Shown: positions 8,089 to 15,531 of the stretch, piece by piece
How positions within the stretch are numbered: position 1 is the first letter of the stretch
How the letters are laid out: every line of letters begins with the position of its first letter
Source: Aalborgiella sp031422495
GTDB taxonomy: Bacteria; Pseudomonadota; Gammaproteobacteria; Burkholderiales; Burkholderiaceae_C
DNA length: 16,595 bases
Reading direction: 5' to 3'
NCBI GenBank assembly: GCA_031422495.1
Contig: JANPLX010000143.1
Location: 1-16,595, forward strand
Translations under genes and position numbers: made by a program
The notes under the pieces: generated by a model
The model's input: only the letters and a program-made list of their open reading frames with translations
The model's database searches: none
Told to the model about the DNA's origin: nothing

Positions 8089-9720
8089 ATGAGCGCAGTA
8101 CTAGATCACCCCTCTCACTCCCACGATGCACATGATGATCATCATGACCATGGTGCGCCTACAGGATGGCGTCGCTGGGTTTATGCAACAAACCACAAAG
8201 ACATTGGTACCATGTATTTGTTGTTTAGTTTTACCATGTTGATGGTTGGAGGCGTACTTGCACTGTTGATCCGAGCTGAGTTGTTTCAGCCCGGTTTGCA
8301 ATTGGTAAATCCAGAGTTGTTTAACCAACTCACCACCATGCACGGTTTGATCATGGTTTTCGGCGCGATCATGCCTGGCTTTGTTGGGTTTGCGAATTGG
8401 ATGATTCCACTACAAATTGGCGCGGCAGATATGGCTTTTGCCCGCATGAATAACTTCAGCTTTTGGCTGATGATACCCGCTGCAAGTATGTTGGTGGGTT
8501 CTTTCTTTATGCCTGGCGGTGCACCTGCTGCTGGTTGGACGCTCTATGCGCCACTGACATTGCAAATGGGTCCATCGATGGATGCGGGTATTTTTGCGTT
8601 GCACATTTTGGGTGCTAGCTCGATCATGGGCTCTATCAATATCATCGTCACCATTTTGAACATGCGTGCTCCAGGCATGACTTTGATGAAGATGCCTATG
8701 TTCTGCTGGACATGGTTGATTACAGCCTACTTGTTGATCGCTGTGATGCCTGTTTTGGCCGGTGCGATCACCATGACATTGACAGACCGCCATTTCGGTA
8801 CCAGCTTCTTTAATCCTGCTGGCGGTGGTGACCCAGTAATGTACCAACATATTTTCTGGTTCTTCGGTCATCCTGAGGTGTACATCATGATCTTGCCGGC
8901 ATTCGGCATCGTCAGCCAAATCGTGCCAGCTTTTTCGCGTAAGAAATTGTTTGGCTACGCTTCTATGGTCTACGCCACATCTAGTATTGCTATTTTGAGC
9001 TTTATTGTTTGGGCGCATCATATGTTCACCACTGGTATGCCAGTGACTGGGCAGCTGTTCTTTATGTATGCAACGATGTTGATCGCGGTGCCTACTGCCG
9101 TGAAAATTTTCAACTGGATTGCGACGATGTGGCGTGGTTCTATGACCTTTGAAACACCGATGCTGTTTGCTGTCGGCTTCATTTTCGTGTTTACCATGGG
9201 TGGCTTTACTGGTTTGATTTTGGCCATGGCACCGATTGATATTCAATTGCAAGATACCTACTACGTAGTGGCGCACTTTCACTACGTTTTAGTTGCCGGT
9301 TCTCTATATGCGATGTTTGCGGGCGTTTACTACTGGCTGCCTAAGTGGACGGGCGTGATGTATTCTGAAACACGAGGGAAAATTCACTTCTGGTGGTCTC
9401 TTATTGCATTTAACGTGACATTTTTTCCTATGCACTTTTTGGGCTTGGCAGGTATGCCGCGTCGTTATGCAGATTACCCAATGCAGTTTGCTGATTTCAA
9501 TGCGATCGCGTCAGTTGGTGCATTTGCTTTTGGTATCGCACAAGTGTATTTCTTCTTGGCTATTATTCTTCCAGCGATGATGGGCAAAGGCGTAAAAGCA
9601 CCACAAAATCCTTGGGATGGAGCGGAGGGCCTAGAGTGGGAGGTGCCATCTCCTGCGCCTTTCCATACCTTTGAAACACCGCCAAAATTGAATGCCGCTG
9701 CGACCAAAATTATTGCTTAA
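8089..9720 (+). CDS. coxA: Cytochrome c oxidase subunit I
   Basis: A 543-residue catalytic subunit of the aa3-type oxidase, which reduces O2 to water and pumps protons across the inner membrane. It has about twelve membrane helices. Metal ligands are visible: H85 (MHGLIM, low-spin haem), H261 with Y265 (GHPEVY, the CuB His-Tyr crosslink), H310-H311 (AHHMF, CuB), and H396 and H398 (HFHYV, haem a3 and haem a). Tyr in GHPEVY marks this as an A-family haem-copper oxidase. The N-terminus is histidine-rich, with seven His in residues 7-21. The start is ATG 8089 with GAGAAAG at 8074-8080. The small assembly gene follows after 33 bases. Frame intact, length normal. Confidence 0.99.
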   Translation: MSAVLDHPSHSHDAHDDHHDHGAPTGWRRWVYATNHKDIGTMYLLFSFTMLMVGGVLALLIRAELFQPGLQLVNPELFNQLTTMHGLIMVFGAIMPGFVGFANWMIPLQIGAADMAFARMNNFSFWLMIPAASMLVGSFFMPGGAPAAGWTLYAPLTLQMGPSMDAGIFALHILGASSIMGSINIIVTILNMRAPGMTLMKMPMFCWTWLITAYLLIAVMPVLAGAITMTLTDRHFGTSFFNPAGGGDPVMYQHIFWFFGHPEVYIMILPAFGIVSQIVPAFSRKKLFGYASMVYATSSIAILSFIVWAHHMFTTGMPVTGQLFFMYATMLIAVPTAVKIFNWIATMWRGSMTFETPMLFAVGFIFVFTMGGFTGLILAMAPIDIQLQDTYYVVAHFHYVLVAGSLYAMFAGVYYWLPKWTGVMYSETRGKIHFWWSLIAFNVTFFPMHFLGLAGMPRRYADYPMQFADFNAIASVGAFAFGIAQVYFFLAIILPAMMGKGVKAPQNPWDGAEGLEWEVPSPAPFHTFETPPKLNAAATKIIA

Positions 9721-9753
9721 AAACTTATTGATAGACTTTAATTGAGCAACTTT

Positions 9754-9864
9754 ATGACGCCAGATCAGAAAAAAAATAATCGCAAACTGGGCCTAATACT
9801 AGGCTCCATTGCCTTGGTTTTTTTCGTGGGATTCATGGCGAAAATGATTTTACTCAGCCGTTAA
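9754..9864 (+). CDS. Cytochrome oxidase small assembly protein (36 aa)
   Basis: A short gene, ATG 9754 to TAA 9862-9864. The product starts MTPDQKKNNRKLGLI and has one membrane helix (about residues 12-33) rich in Leu, Val and Phe, ending KMILLSR. The pattern of a short polar, lysine-rich head followed by a single helix, placed between coxA and ctaG, fits the 'cytochrome oxidase small assembly protein' known in Comamonadaceae oxidase operons. Its exact role is not established; by position it probably helps assembly or stability of CoxA or works with CtaG in the inner membrane. No strong Shine-Dalgarno is seen upstream (TTGAGCAACTTT), so translation may be coupled to coxA. It is easily missed by gene finders because of its size. 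Confidence 0.8.
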   Translation: MTPDQKKNNRKLGLILGSIALVFFVGFMAKMILLSR

Positions 9865-9889
9865 CTCTCTGCAGCTAGACATTTCAACG

Positions 9890-10483
9890 ATGAATATCAA
9901 ACAAGAAAATGGCAACATGGTGCGCAAACTTGCTATCATTGCAGTGGCTATGTTTGCTTTTGGCTATGCGTTGGTGCCGCTATACAAAGCCATTTGCGAA
10001 ATGACCGGGATCAATATTTTGTCTTTGGGTGAGCGTAATATTCCTGGTGCAAAGTCAAACATGCCAGCGAATACGCAAATAGACACATCACGTCTTATCA
10101 CCATTGAATTTGATGCTAATGCGCGCGGTCCGTGGGACTTCAAGCCGGCTGTAAGTTCCTTAAAGGTTCATCCTGGGGAATTGGCTACAGTCATGTATGA
10201 GTTTCAAAACAAACAAACATACAAGATGGCTGCACAAGCCATACCTAGCTATGCACCTAAGCAGGCTTCTGCATATTTCAACAAATTGGAATGTTTTTGT
10301 TTCAACCAATACACTTTAGAACCGGGCGAGAAAAAACAATGGCCCGTCGCCTTTGTGATTGATCCAAAACTATCTAAAGACGTTAATACGATCACTTTGT
10401 CTTACACATTTTTTGAAGTGGGCGGAAAAACGCCAGCTGTACCTTTGGCGGCAGTTGATGTAAAAAATAAGGTAGGTGGATGA
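9890..10483 (+). CDS. ctaG: Cytochrome c oxidase assembly protein CtaG/Cox11
   Basis: A 197-residue copper chaperone that delivers copper to the CuB site of CoxA. It has one N-terminal membrane anchor (about residues 11-33) and a periplasmic beta-rich domain. The copper-binding ECFCF motif is present with C135 and C137, and the third conserved cysteine is C36 in YKAICEMTG. The segment LVPLYKAICEMTGIN is strongly conserved in Cox11. The start is ATG 9890; a second ATG at 9917 would remove the first nine residues, but the longer form agrees with the family. There is no clear ribosome site. The stop overlaps the next ATG by four bases (ATGA), indicating coupled translation. Confidence 0.96.
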   Translation: MNIKQENGNMVRKLAIIAVAMFAFGYALVPLYKAICEMTGINILSLGERNIPGAKSNMPANTQIDTSRLITIEFDANARGPWDFKPAVSSLKVHPGELATVMYEFQNKQTYKMAAQAIPSYAPKQASAYFNKLECFCFNQYTLEPGEKKQWPVAFVIDPKLSKDVNTITLSYTFFEVGGKTPAVPLAAVDVKNKVGG

Positions 10484-10665
10484 GTTCTTTTTTAGAGACT
10501 GTCAAAGCGGTTTCTTGGTCGTTTTTAGGTATTCGCAAAAATAGCGAGTACCAAAAAGATTTAGAAAAACTCAATCCTTTGCACATCATCGCAGTTGCTA
10601 TAGTGATGGTAATTGCAATGGTGGTTGGGTTGATTGTTTTGGTTAACTATGTAGTTGCCAAATAA
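10480..10665 (+). CDS. DUF2970 small membrane protein
   Basis: A 61-residue protein with an amphipathic N-terminus (SFLETVKAVSWSFLGIRK), a charged middle (YQKDLEKLNPLHI) and one membrane helix at about residues 36-58. This is the DUF2970 layout, in which a conserved aromatic/GIRK segment is followed by a helix. Function is unknown. It starts inside the ctaG stop codon (ATGA at 10480-10483) and sits directly before coxC, a placement typical of Burkholderiales oxidase operons. A role in oxidase assembly or as an accessory subunit is an inference from position only. Confidence 0.85.
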   Translation: MSSFLETVKAVSWSFLGIRKNSEYQKDLEKLNPLHIIAVAIVMVIAMVVGLIVLVNYVVAK

Positions 10666-10716
10666 GTTTCTAGTTATTGTTGGTTTTAGATTTAAAGTAG
10701 AGAGTTAGGAGATCAA

Positions 10717-11598
10717 ATGAGTTCACATGCTACCGGCGCAACGCCTTACTATTTCGTTCCGAATCCGTCACGCCATCCTGCGCTAGCTGCTTTGGGTTTG
10801 TTCTTCGTCATCTTAGGCGCTGGTCAATGGATCAATGGTGCGGACTGGGGCAAATACTCCTTGATGGCTGGCATGGTAATTTGGCTTGGTGTCCTCTTTC
10901 AATGGTTCAGTGAAGCTGTTTCTGAGAGCGAAGGCGGTAAGTATGGTCACAAAATTGACTTGTCATTCCGTTGGAGTATGAGTTGGTTCATTTTTTCAGA
11001 AGTGATGTTCTTCGGTGCTTTCTTCAGCGCGTTATGGTGGGCTCGTGCGCACTCGGTACCGGGCTTAGGTAGTTTAGAGAATGCTGTTTTATGGCCTGAT
11101 TTCAAAGCAGTTTGGCCTAGCGTTGTTGCTGGGGCAACGGCATCGCCTGCGGGTATTGTTGAGCCGTTCACGACGATGACACCGTTCTGGCTGCCTACCA
11201 TCAACACCGCCTTGTTGTTGACTTCTGGTGTCACATTGACAATTGCGCATCATGCCTTGATTGTTGGCAACCGCAGCAAAACCATTTTGTTCATGTGGAT
11301 GACAGTGCTTTTAGGTATTGTCTTCTTGGTTGTTCAAGGTTATGAGTACTACCATGCATATGCTGATTTGAACCTCAAGCTATCTTCTGGCGTCTACGGC
11401 TCAACTTTCTATATGTTGACTGGCTTTCATGGCTTCCACGTCTTTATTGGCATGTTGATGTTGTTGTTCATTACCTTGCGCCTACAAAAGGGTCATTTCA
11501 CACCAGAGCGTCATTTCGGCTTTGAAGGTGCCGCCTGGTATTGGCACTTTGTTGACGTGGTTTGGTTGGGCCTCTACATCCTTGTTTACTGGTTGTAA
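10717..11598 (+). CDS. coxC: Cytochrome c oxidase subunit III
   Basis: A 293-residue, seven-helix inner-membrane subunit of the aa3 oxidase that binds phospholipid and supports stable proton pumping by subunit I. Signatures include FRWSMSWFIFSEVMFFGAFF, with the conserved Glu in SEVMFF, GFHGFHVFIGM, and the C-terminal AAWYWHFVDVVWLGLYI. Length and ending are normal for proteobacterial subunit III. The start is ATG 10717 with AGGAG at 10707-10711, one of the best ribosome sites in the operon. The gene is followed by a strong terminator at 11624-11652, so it is the last gene of the structural oxidase operon. Confidence 0.98.
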   Translation: MSSHATGATPYYFVPNPSRHPALAALGLFFVILGAGQWINGADWGKYSLMAGMVIWLGVLFQWFSEAVSESEGGKYGHKIDLSFRWSMSWFIFSEVMFFGAFFSALWWARAHSVPGLGSLENAVLWPDFKAVWPSVVAGATASPAGIVEPFTTMTPFWLPTINTALLLTSGVTLTIAHHALIVGNRSKTILFMWMTVLLGIVFLVVQGYEYYHAYADLNLKLSSGVYGSTFYMLTGFHGFHVFIGMLMLLFITLRLQKGHFTPERHFGFEGAAWYWHFVDVVWLGLYILVYWL

Positions 11599-11623
11599 AC
11601 GACTCAGCCGGCAATGCGTTGAT

Positions 11624-11652
11624 AAAAAAAAGGCGCTATTGGCGCCTTTTTT
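11624..11652. terminator. Bidirectional intrinsic terminator between coxC and the DUF2909 gene
   Basis: The stem AGGCGC (11631-11636) pairs with GCGCCT (11642-11647) around a TATTG loop. It is flanked by eight A's on the left (11624-11631) and six T's on the right (11647-11652). Read left to right it ends coxC transcription with a U6 tail. Read on the minus strand it ends the convergent DUF2909 gene with a U8 tail, 38 bases past its stop. Confidence 0.9.
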
Positions 11653-11690
11653 ATGATATTTCTGCAACTTTCAATCAAGTATCGGAACAA

Positions 11691-11924
11691 TCATTGTCCG
11701 GCAGTGATCCCAGTAGGCTGAATGTAGCCCAGCTTCCATGCAGCTAGTACGCAAATGAACAGCACAATAGAAAATCCCACCCGAAACGCTAAAGCGCGCG
11801 CCATGCTGTTGGCTTTTGCTTTTCCATCTTGCTTGTCTTTTTCGCCGCCTCTTAACATGAAAAACATGGCGGTGACTAAACTGCCCAGAATGGCGATGAA
11901 ACCTAAAATTACGAGATATGTCAT
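11691..11924 (-). CDS. DUF2909 twin transmembrane protein
   Basis: A 77-residue protein with two membrane helices (about residues 2-24 and 47-66). They are joined by a charged loop, RGGEKDKQDGKAKANSMARA. This is the DUF2909 family, called twin transmembrane proteins, whose function is unknown. Members are typically found near oxidase assembly genes, and the reverse orientation between coxC and SURF1 is, as far as I recall, usual in this lineage. The start is ATG 11924, only 15 bases from the divergent SURF1 start, so its promoter must lie within the SURF1 coding region. No Shine-Dalgarno is visible upstream. Transcription ends at the shared terminator with coxC. Confidence 0.85.
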   Translation of the reverse strand: MTYLVILGFIAILGSLVTAMFFMLRGGEKDKQDGKAKANSMARALAFRVGFSIVLFICVLAAWKLGYIQPTGITAGQ

Positions 11925-11939
11925 AAGTGAGATTATCGC

Positions 11940-12725
11940 GTGAGTTTAAAGACCTTGAAAGTGCGGTTCTTGTTGGTGACAATTGCTGCGCTTATTGGCG
12001 TGGCTGTCACTGCTCGCTTGGGTTTTTGGCAACTCAGTCGTGCAAATGAAAAATCGGCACTTCAAATAACCATACAGCAGCAAATGGCATTGCCTTCTTT
12101 AGACGCGAGTGCGTTGTTGGCATCCAAAGACTTAACTTTAAGTCTTCATCGTTCTGTACAGCTAAGTGGCAATTGGTTACCGCAGCATACGATCTACCTT
12201 GATAACCGGCAAATGGATGGGAAACCAGGTTTTTTTGTGGTGACACCGTTTGAATTTGAAGACAAAACAACTGGACTCAAAAAGACTATTTTGGTGCAGC
12301 GTGGCTGGGCAGCTAGAAACTTCATGGATCGCCAACAGTTACCCCAAACCGTCACGCCAACTGGCGTATTAACGCTGTACGGGCGAATAGCCCTGCAACC
12401 CTCAAAACTATACGAATTCAAAGGTGTAGATGCAGGTCAAATACGGCAAAATATAGACTTGAAAGACTTAGCACGAGAATTTAATATCGAGTTGTTAAAT
12501 GCATCCTTGTTGCAACTCGACGATCCCCGCAGTGATATGAAGGATGAGAAAACCAATGACGGACTTGTACGTCGTTGGTCTATACCAAGCGCGAGTACTG
12601 AAAAAAACTATGGTTACATGGTTCAATGGTGGGCACTCAGTGCACTAATTGCGATTCTTTATGCTTGGTTTCAGTTGATTCGTCCGGGCATACGTTCCGT
12701 AGTAGCGCAAAAGAATAATGGTTAA
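11940..12725 (+). CDS. SURF1 family cytochrome oxidase assembly protein
   Basis: A 261-residue inner-membrane protein of the SURF1/Shy1 family, which helps insert haem A into cytochrome oxidase subunit I. The two-helix hairpin layout is clear: an N-terminal helix (about residues 9-25) leading into RLGFWQLSRANEK, a large periplasmic domain with YLDNRQMDGKPGFFVVTP and ILVQRGWAAR, and a C-terminal helix starting NYGYMVQWWALSALIAI. The start is GTG 11940; a weak GTGAG lies at 11927-11931. It shares only 15 bases with the divergent DUF2909 start, so its promoter lies within that gene. It overlaps the next gene by eight bases, and four assembly genes follow in tight order. Confidence 0.94.
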   Translation: MSLKTLKVRFLLVTIAALIGVAVTARLGFWQLSRANEKSALQITIQQQMALPSLDASALLASKDLTLSLHRSVQLSGNWLPQHTIYLDNRQMDGKPGFFVVTPFEFEDKTTGLKKTILVQRGWAARNFMDRQQLPQTVTPTGVLTLYGRIALQPSKLYEFKGVDAGQIRQNIDLKDLAREFNIELLNASLLQLDDPRSDMKDEKTNDGLVRRWSIPSASTEKNYGYMVQWWALSALIAILYAWFQLIRPGIRSVVAQKNNG

Positions 12726-13410
12726 CGAGAAGAATATTGAAAATATGACCAAAAATACGACCGATCAACCACTGGGGATGACCGTGCATTCTCTGCCTGA
12801 GCCGAATCAGGATCGAACCAAAAATGGGCGATTAAAAATGCTCATGGTTTTACTGCTGTGTGCTGCACCTGTCGTTGCTTCTTACTTTACTTATTATGTG
12901 ATACGGCCTGAGGGACGGCGTAACTTTGGCGAACTCATTGACCCGCAGCGGACAACACCTCCGCTAGTAGCTACAAACTTAGACGGACAAAGCGTTAATT
13001 TGCAAACACTCAAAGGGCAATGGTTACTTGTTAGCGTGTCTGGCGGTGCGTGTGATGCCGCTTGCCAAAACCATTTGTATTTGCAGCGCCAGCTACGTGA
13101 AGCATTGGGCAAAGAAAAAGAACGACTCGATTGGGTTTGGCTCATTTCAGACGCAGCACCCGTGCCTTCTGCGCTGCAGCCAGCCCTTAAAGGTGCGACA
13201 GTTTTGCGTTTGCCTGCTGAGCAGCTCAGCACCTGGCTGCAGCCTGCCAAAGGCCAATTGCTGGCTGACCAACTCTACGTTGTAGACCCCATGAGCAATT
13301 GGATGATGCGTTTTCCTCCCGGGTTCAATGCCGAAGCCGCAGCAAAAGCCAAGCGAGACATGGAGCGTTTGTTACGTGCATCCGCTTCATGGGACAGCGC
13401 TGGCCGTTGA
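12718..13410 (+). CDS. SCO-like membrane-anchored thioredoxin-fold protein
   Basis: A 230-residue protein with a polar N-terminal tail of about 38 residues, one membrane anchor (about residues 39-61) and a periplasmic domain. This domain resembles SCO/thioredoxin folds: NLDGQSVNLQTLKGQWLLV, then a CDAAC motif (C112, C116) after the second strand, then WVWLISDAAP and LYVVDPMSNWMMRFPPG, which mirrors the late strand of SCO proteins. CxxxC with this spacing is the copper-binding pair of SCO. I do not see a clear equivalent of the SCO copper-ligand histidine. It probably acts in copper delivery or thiol reduction during oxidase assembly; this is inference. The start ATG 12718 overlaps the SURF1 end; ATG 12745 is possible and lies behind GAGAAG. 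Confidence 0.7.
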   Translation: MVNEKNIENMTKNTTDQPLGMTVHSLPEPNQDRTKNGRLKMLMVLLLCAAPVVASYFTYYVIRPEGRRNFGELIDPQRTTPPLVATNLDGQSVNLQTLKGQWLLVSVSGGACDAACQNHLYLQRQLREALGKEKERLDWVWLISDAAPVPSALQPALKGATVLRLPAEQLSTWLQPAKGQLLADQLYVVDPMSNWMMRFPPGFNAEAAAKAKRDMERLLRASASWDSAGR

Positions 13411-13437
13411 TTCCTTGCTTATAAATTTCTACAACGC

Positions 13438-14613
13438 ATGGAAACTTCCAGTTTAGTCAATCTCGCACCCATCTTGCGTGTCATGCTTCTTGGGCTGTCA
13501 GTGGCTATTGGTCCTTTAGCTTGGTGGTGGTTGCAGCATAAAAGCGCCAATACCCAAGGTCAAAGAGTCAAGCGTTTGCAGGCGCTCACAGCGTTTACCT
13601 TATTTTTGACATTTGATTTGGTTTTGTTTGGCGCATTCACACGTTTGACTGACTCCGGCTTGGGTTGTCCCGACTGGCCCGGTTGCTATGGCAGTGCTAC
13701 ACCATTTGGTGCCAAGTCGCATGTTGATGCTGCTCAAAGTGCGATACCCACAGGCGCGGTTACCACTACCAAAGCATGGATAGAAATGCTGCACCGCTAC
13801 TTGGCCACCAGCGTTGGTGTGTTGATTTTGATGTTGATGACCCAAAGCTGGTGGACACATCGCAGCTCTCGCAAGCAAGCACAACAAAAAGTCCGCGAAC
13901 TCTCGAAATTCCAACCTCAAGCACATCTGCAAATCAACCCTTGGTGGCCGACGGTAAGTTTAGTGTGGGTTTGCGTGGTGGGCGCGTTTGGCGCATTGAC
14001 GGTGACTTTGAAGTTATTCCCAGCCATAGTCACCTTGCATTTGCTGGGCGCTTTGCTGCTATTGGCATTACTAACTTGGCAAGCTGGCCATTACCACAAA
14101 GTGGTATCGCAGGCCTCAGTCATTAAAGTTACTAAGCGCATTCGCACAGTTTTGATCGTAACTTTCGCCTTGGTGTGGCTGCAAATCGCATTGGGCGGCT
14201 GGGTTAGCACCAACTATGCTGTGCTGGTTTGCGACACATTTCCAGCTTGCCAAAAAAGCTTTTGGCCAGAGATGAATTTTGCTCAAGGTTTTACATTGTG
14301 GCGTGAGCTAGGACTCACTTCCACGGGCGAAAACATCACATTTTCAGCGCTCACCGCCATCCATTACACACACCGGTTAACTGCGTATGCGGTCTTCATC
14401 GCACTGGGCTATGCTGCTTGGGCGCTGTCAAAAGTGGTCGGTTTAAAGCAATATGCCAATTGGTTGGTAGGTTTGGCGCTGTGGCAGTTTTTTACAGGTG
14501 TGACCAATGCCGTCATGGGTTGGCCGCTCCTCGCTGCTTTGGCGCATACTGCGGGCGCAGCTGGATTGGTGATGGCTATGACCTGGATGCTTAGTCGCAT
14601 CCGCATAAAATAA
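13438..14613 (+). CDS. ctaA: Haem A synthase (COX15/CtaA family)
   Basis: A 391-residue inner-membrane enzyme that oxidises the C8 methyl of haem O to a formyl group, giving haem A. It shows the expected duplicated four-helix layout. Likely haem ligands are H119 (EMLHRYLA), H201 (TLHLLGA), H309/H312 (HYTHRL) and H370 (LAHTAGAAG). The conserved FGAFTRLTDSGLGCPDWPGC is present with C77 and C83. A second cysteine pair, C265 and C271 (CDTFPAC), mirrors it in the other half. The start is ATG 13438 without a clear ribosome site, 27 bases after the SCO-like gene. ctaB begins three bases after its stop, so the two haem-modifying steps are made together. Confidence 0.96.
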   Translation: METSSLVNLAPILRVMLLGLSVAIGPLAWWWLQHKSANTQGQRVKRLQALTAFTLFLTFDLVLFGAFTRLTDSGLGCPDWPGCYGSATPFGAKSHVDAAQSAIPTGAVTTTKAWIEMLHRYLATSVGVLILMLMTQSWWTHRSSRKQAQQKVRELSKFQPQAHLQINPWWPTVSLVWVCVVGAFGALTVTLKLFPAIVTLHLLGALLLLALLTWQAGHYHKVVSQASVIKVTKRIRTVLIVTFALVWLQIALGGWVSTNYAVLVCDTFPACQKSFWPEMNFAQGFTLWRELGLTSTGENITFSALTAIHYTHRLTAYAVFIALGYAAWALSKVVGLKQYANWLVGLALWQFFTGVTNAVMGWPLLAALAHTAGAAGLVMAMTWMLSRIRIK

Positions 14614-14616
14614 GCC

Positions 14617-15498
14617 ATGACCCTTTCCACGACAGTACTTCAGCAGTTTTATGCGCTCACCAAACCACGGGTAGTGCAACTTATCGTTTTTTGCGCCTTG
14701 ATAGGCATGGTTTTAGCCGTTCCTGGCTTGCCATCATGGGCAGAAGTCAAAATCGGTTTACTTGCTTGCCTAGGCATTTGGTTGGTCGCAGGAGCTGCCG
14801 CAGCGTTTAATTGCATCGTAGAAAAAGGCATTGACGCCAAAATGAAACGTACCGCTTGGCGGCCAACTGCCAAGGGTGAGCTCAGTGACACCCAAACTTT
14901 GATTTTTTCCGGTGTGCTGTGTGCTATGGGCTCGGCGATTTTGTATTTCTGGGTCAACCCGCTCACCATGTGGTTGACTTTTGCCACCTTCATTGGTTAC
15001 GCCGTTATCTACACCGTGATTTTGAAGCCGCTTACGCCGCAAAACATCGTCATCGGCGGTGCTTCGGGCGCGATGCCGCCCGTACTTGGCTGGGCGGCTT
15101 TGACGAATTCCGTCGGTCCTGAAGCTTTAATTTTGTTTTTAATCATCTTTTTGTGGACGCCACCGCACTTTTGGGCACTGGCGTTGTACCGTGTGGAAGA
15201 CTATCGCAAATCTGGTCTACCTATGTTGCCCGTCACCCATGGCAATGAATTCACCCGCTTGCAGGTGTTTTTGTACACCTTGGTGCTGTTTCCCGCATGC
15301 TTGATGCCCTTTGTATTTGGTATGAGCTCGTGGCTGTACTTGGTCGCAGCGGTGACATTGAGTATCGGCTTTACCGCATACGCTTTCGCCTTGTGGCGCA
15401 ATTACTCAGATGAATTGGCGCGCAAAACCTTCAGGTTTTCGTTGATCCATCTCAGCGTTCTGTTTGCCGCTTTGTTGGTCGATCATTATTTGTTTTAA
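14617..15498 (+). CDS. ctaB: Protohaem IX farnesyltransferase (haem O synthase)
   Basis: A 293-residue polytopic UbiA-family prenyltransferase that attaches a farnesyl group to haem B to make haem O, the substrate of CtaA. The first prenyl-diphosphate/Mg2+ motif is NCIVEKGID (N65, E69, D73), followed by KMKRTAWRPTAKG. The second is the loop with YRVEDYRKSG (D195). FLWTPPHFWALALY is a strong family marker. Length and ending (LLVDHYLF) are normal. The first position after Asn is Cys rather than Asp, a variant I associate with this bacterial group. The start is ATG 14617, three bases after ctaA. Confidence 0.97.
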   Translation: MTLSTTVLQQFYALTKPRVVQLIVFCALIGMVLAVPGLPSWAEVKIGLLACLGIWLVAGAAAAFNCIVEKGIDAKMKRTAWRPTAKGELSDTQTLIFSGVLCAMGSAILYFWVNPLTMWLTFATFIGYAVIYTVILKPLTPQNIVIGGASGAMPPVLGWAALTNSVGPEALILFLIIFLWTPPHFWALALYRVEDYRKSGLPMLPVTHGNEFTRLQVFLYTLVLFPACLMPFVFGMSSWLYLVAAVTLSIGFTAYAFALWRNYSDELARKTFRFSLIHLSVLFAALLVDHYLF

Positions 15499-15531
15499 AA
15501 ACTGGATTTTAAAAATTTACAGGAGACATTG

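Noticed and set aside
8410..9282. 290-codon minus-strand frame inside coxA
   Set aside because: It lies fully antisense to a highly conserved gene. The translation is rich in His, Gln and Arg with no fold or motif, as expected for an antisense shadow of codon-biased DNA.
13406..13440. Promoter-like TTGATT, 17 bases, TACAAC before ctaA
   Set aside because: The -10 would sit two bases before the ctaA ATG, which would require transcription to start within the gene. The gene is better explained as part of the SURF1-ctaB run.
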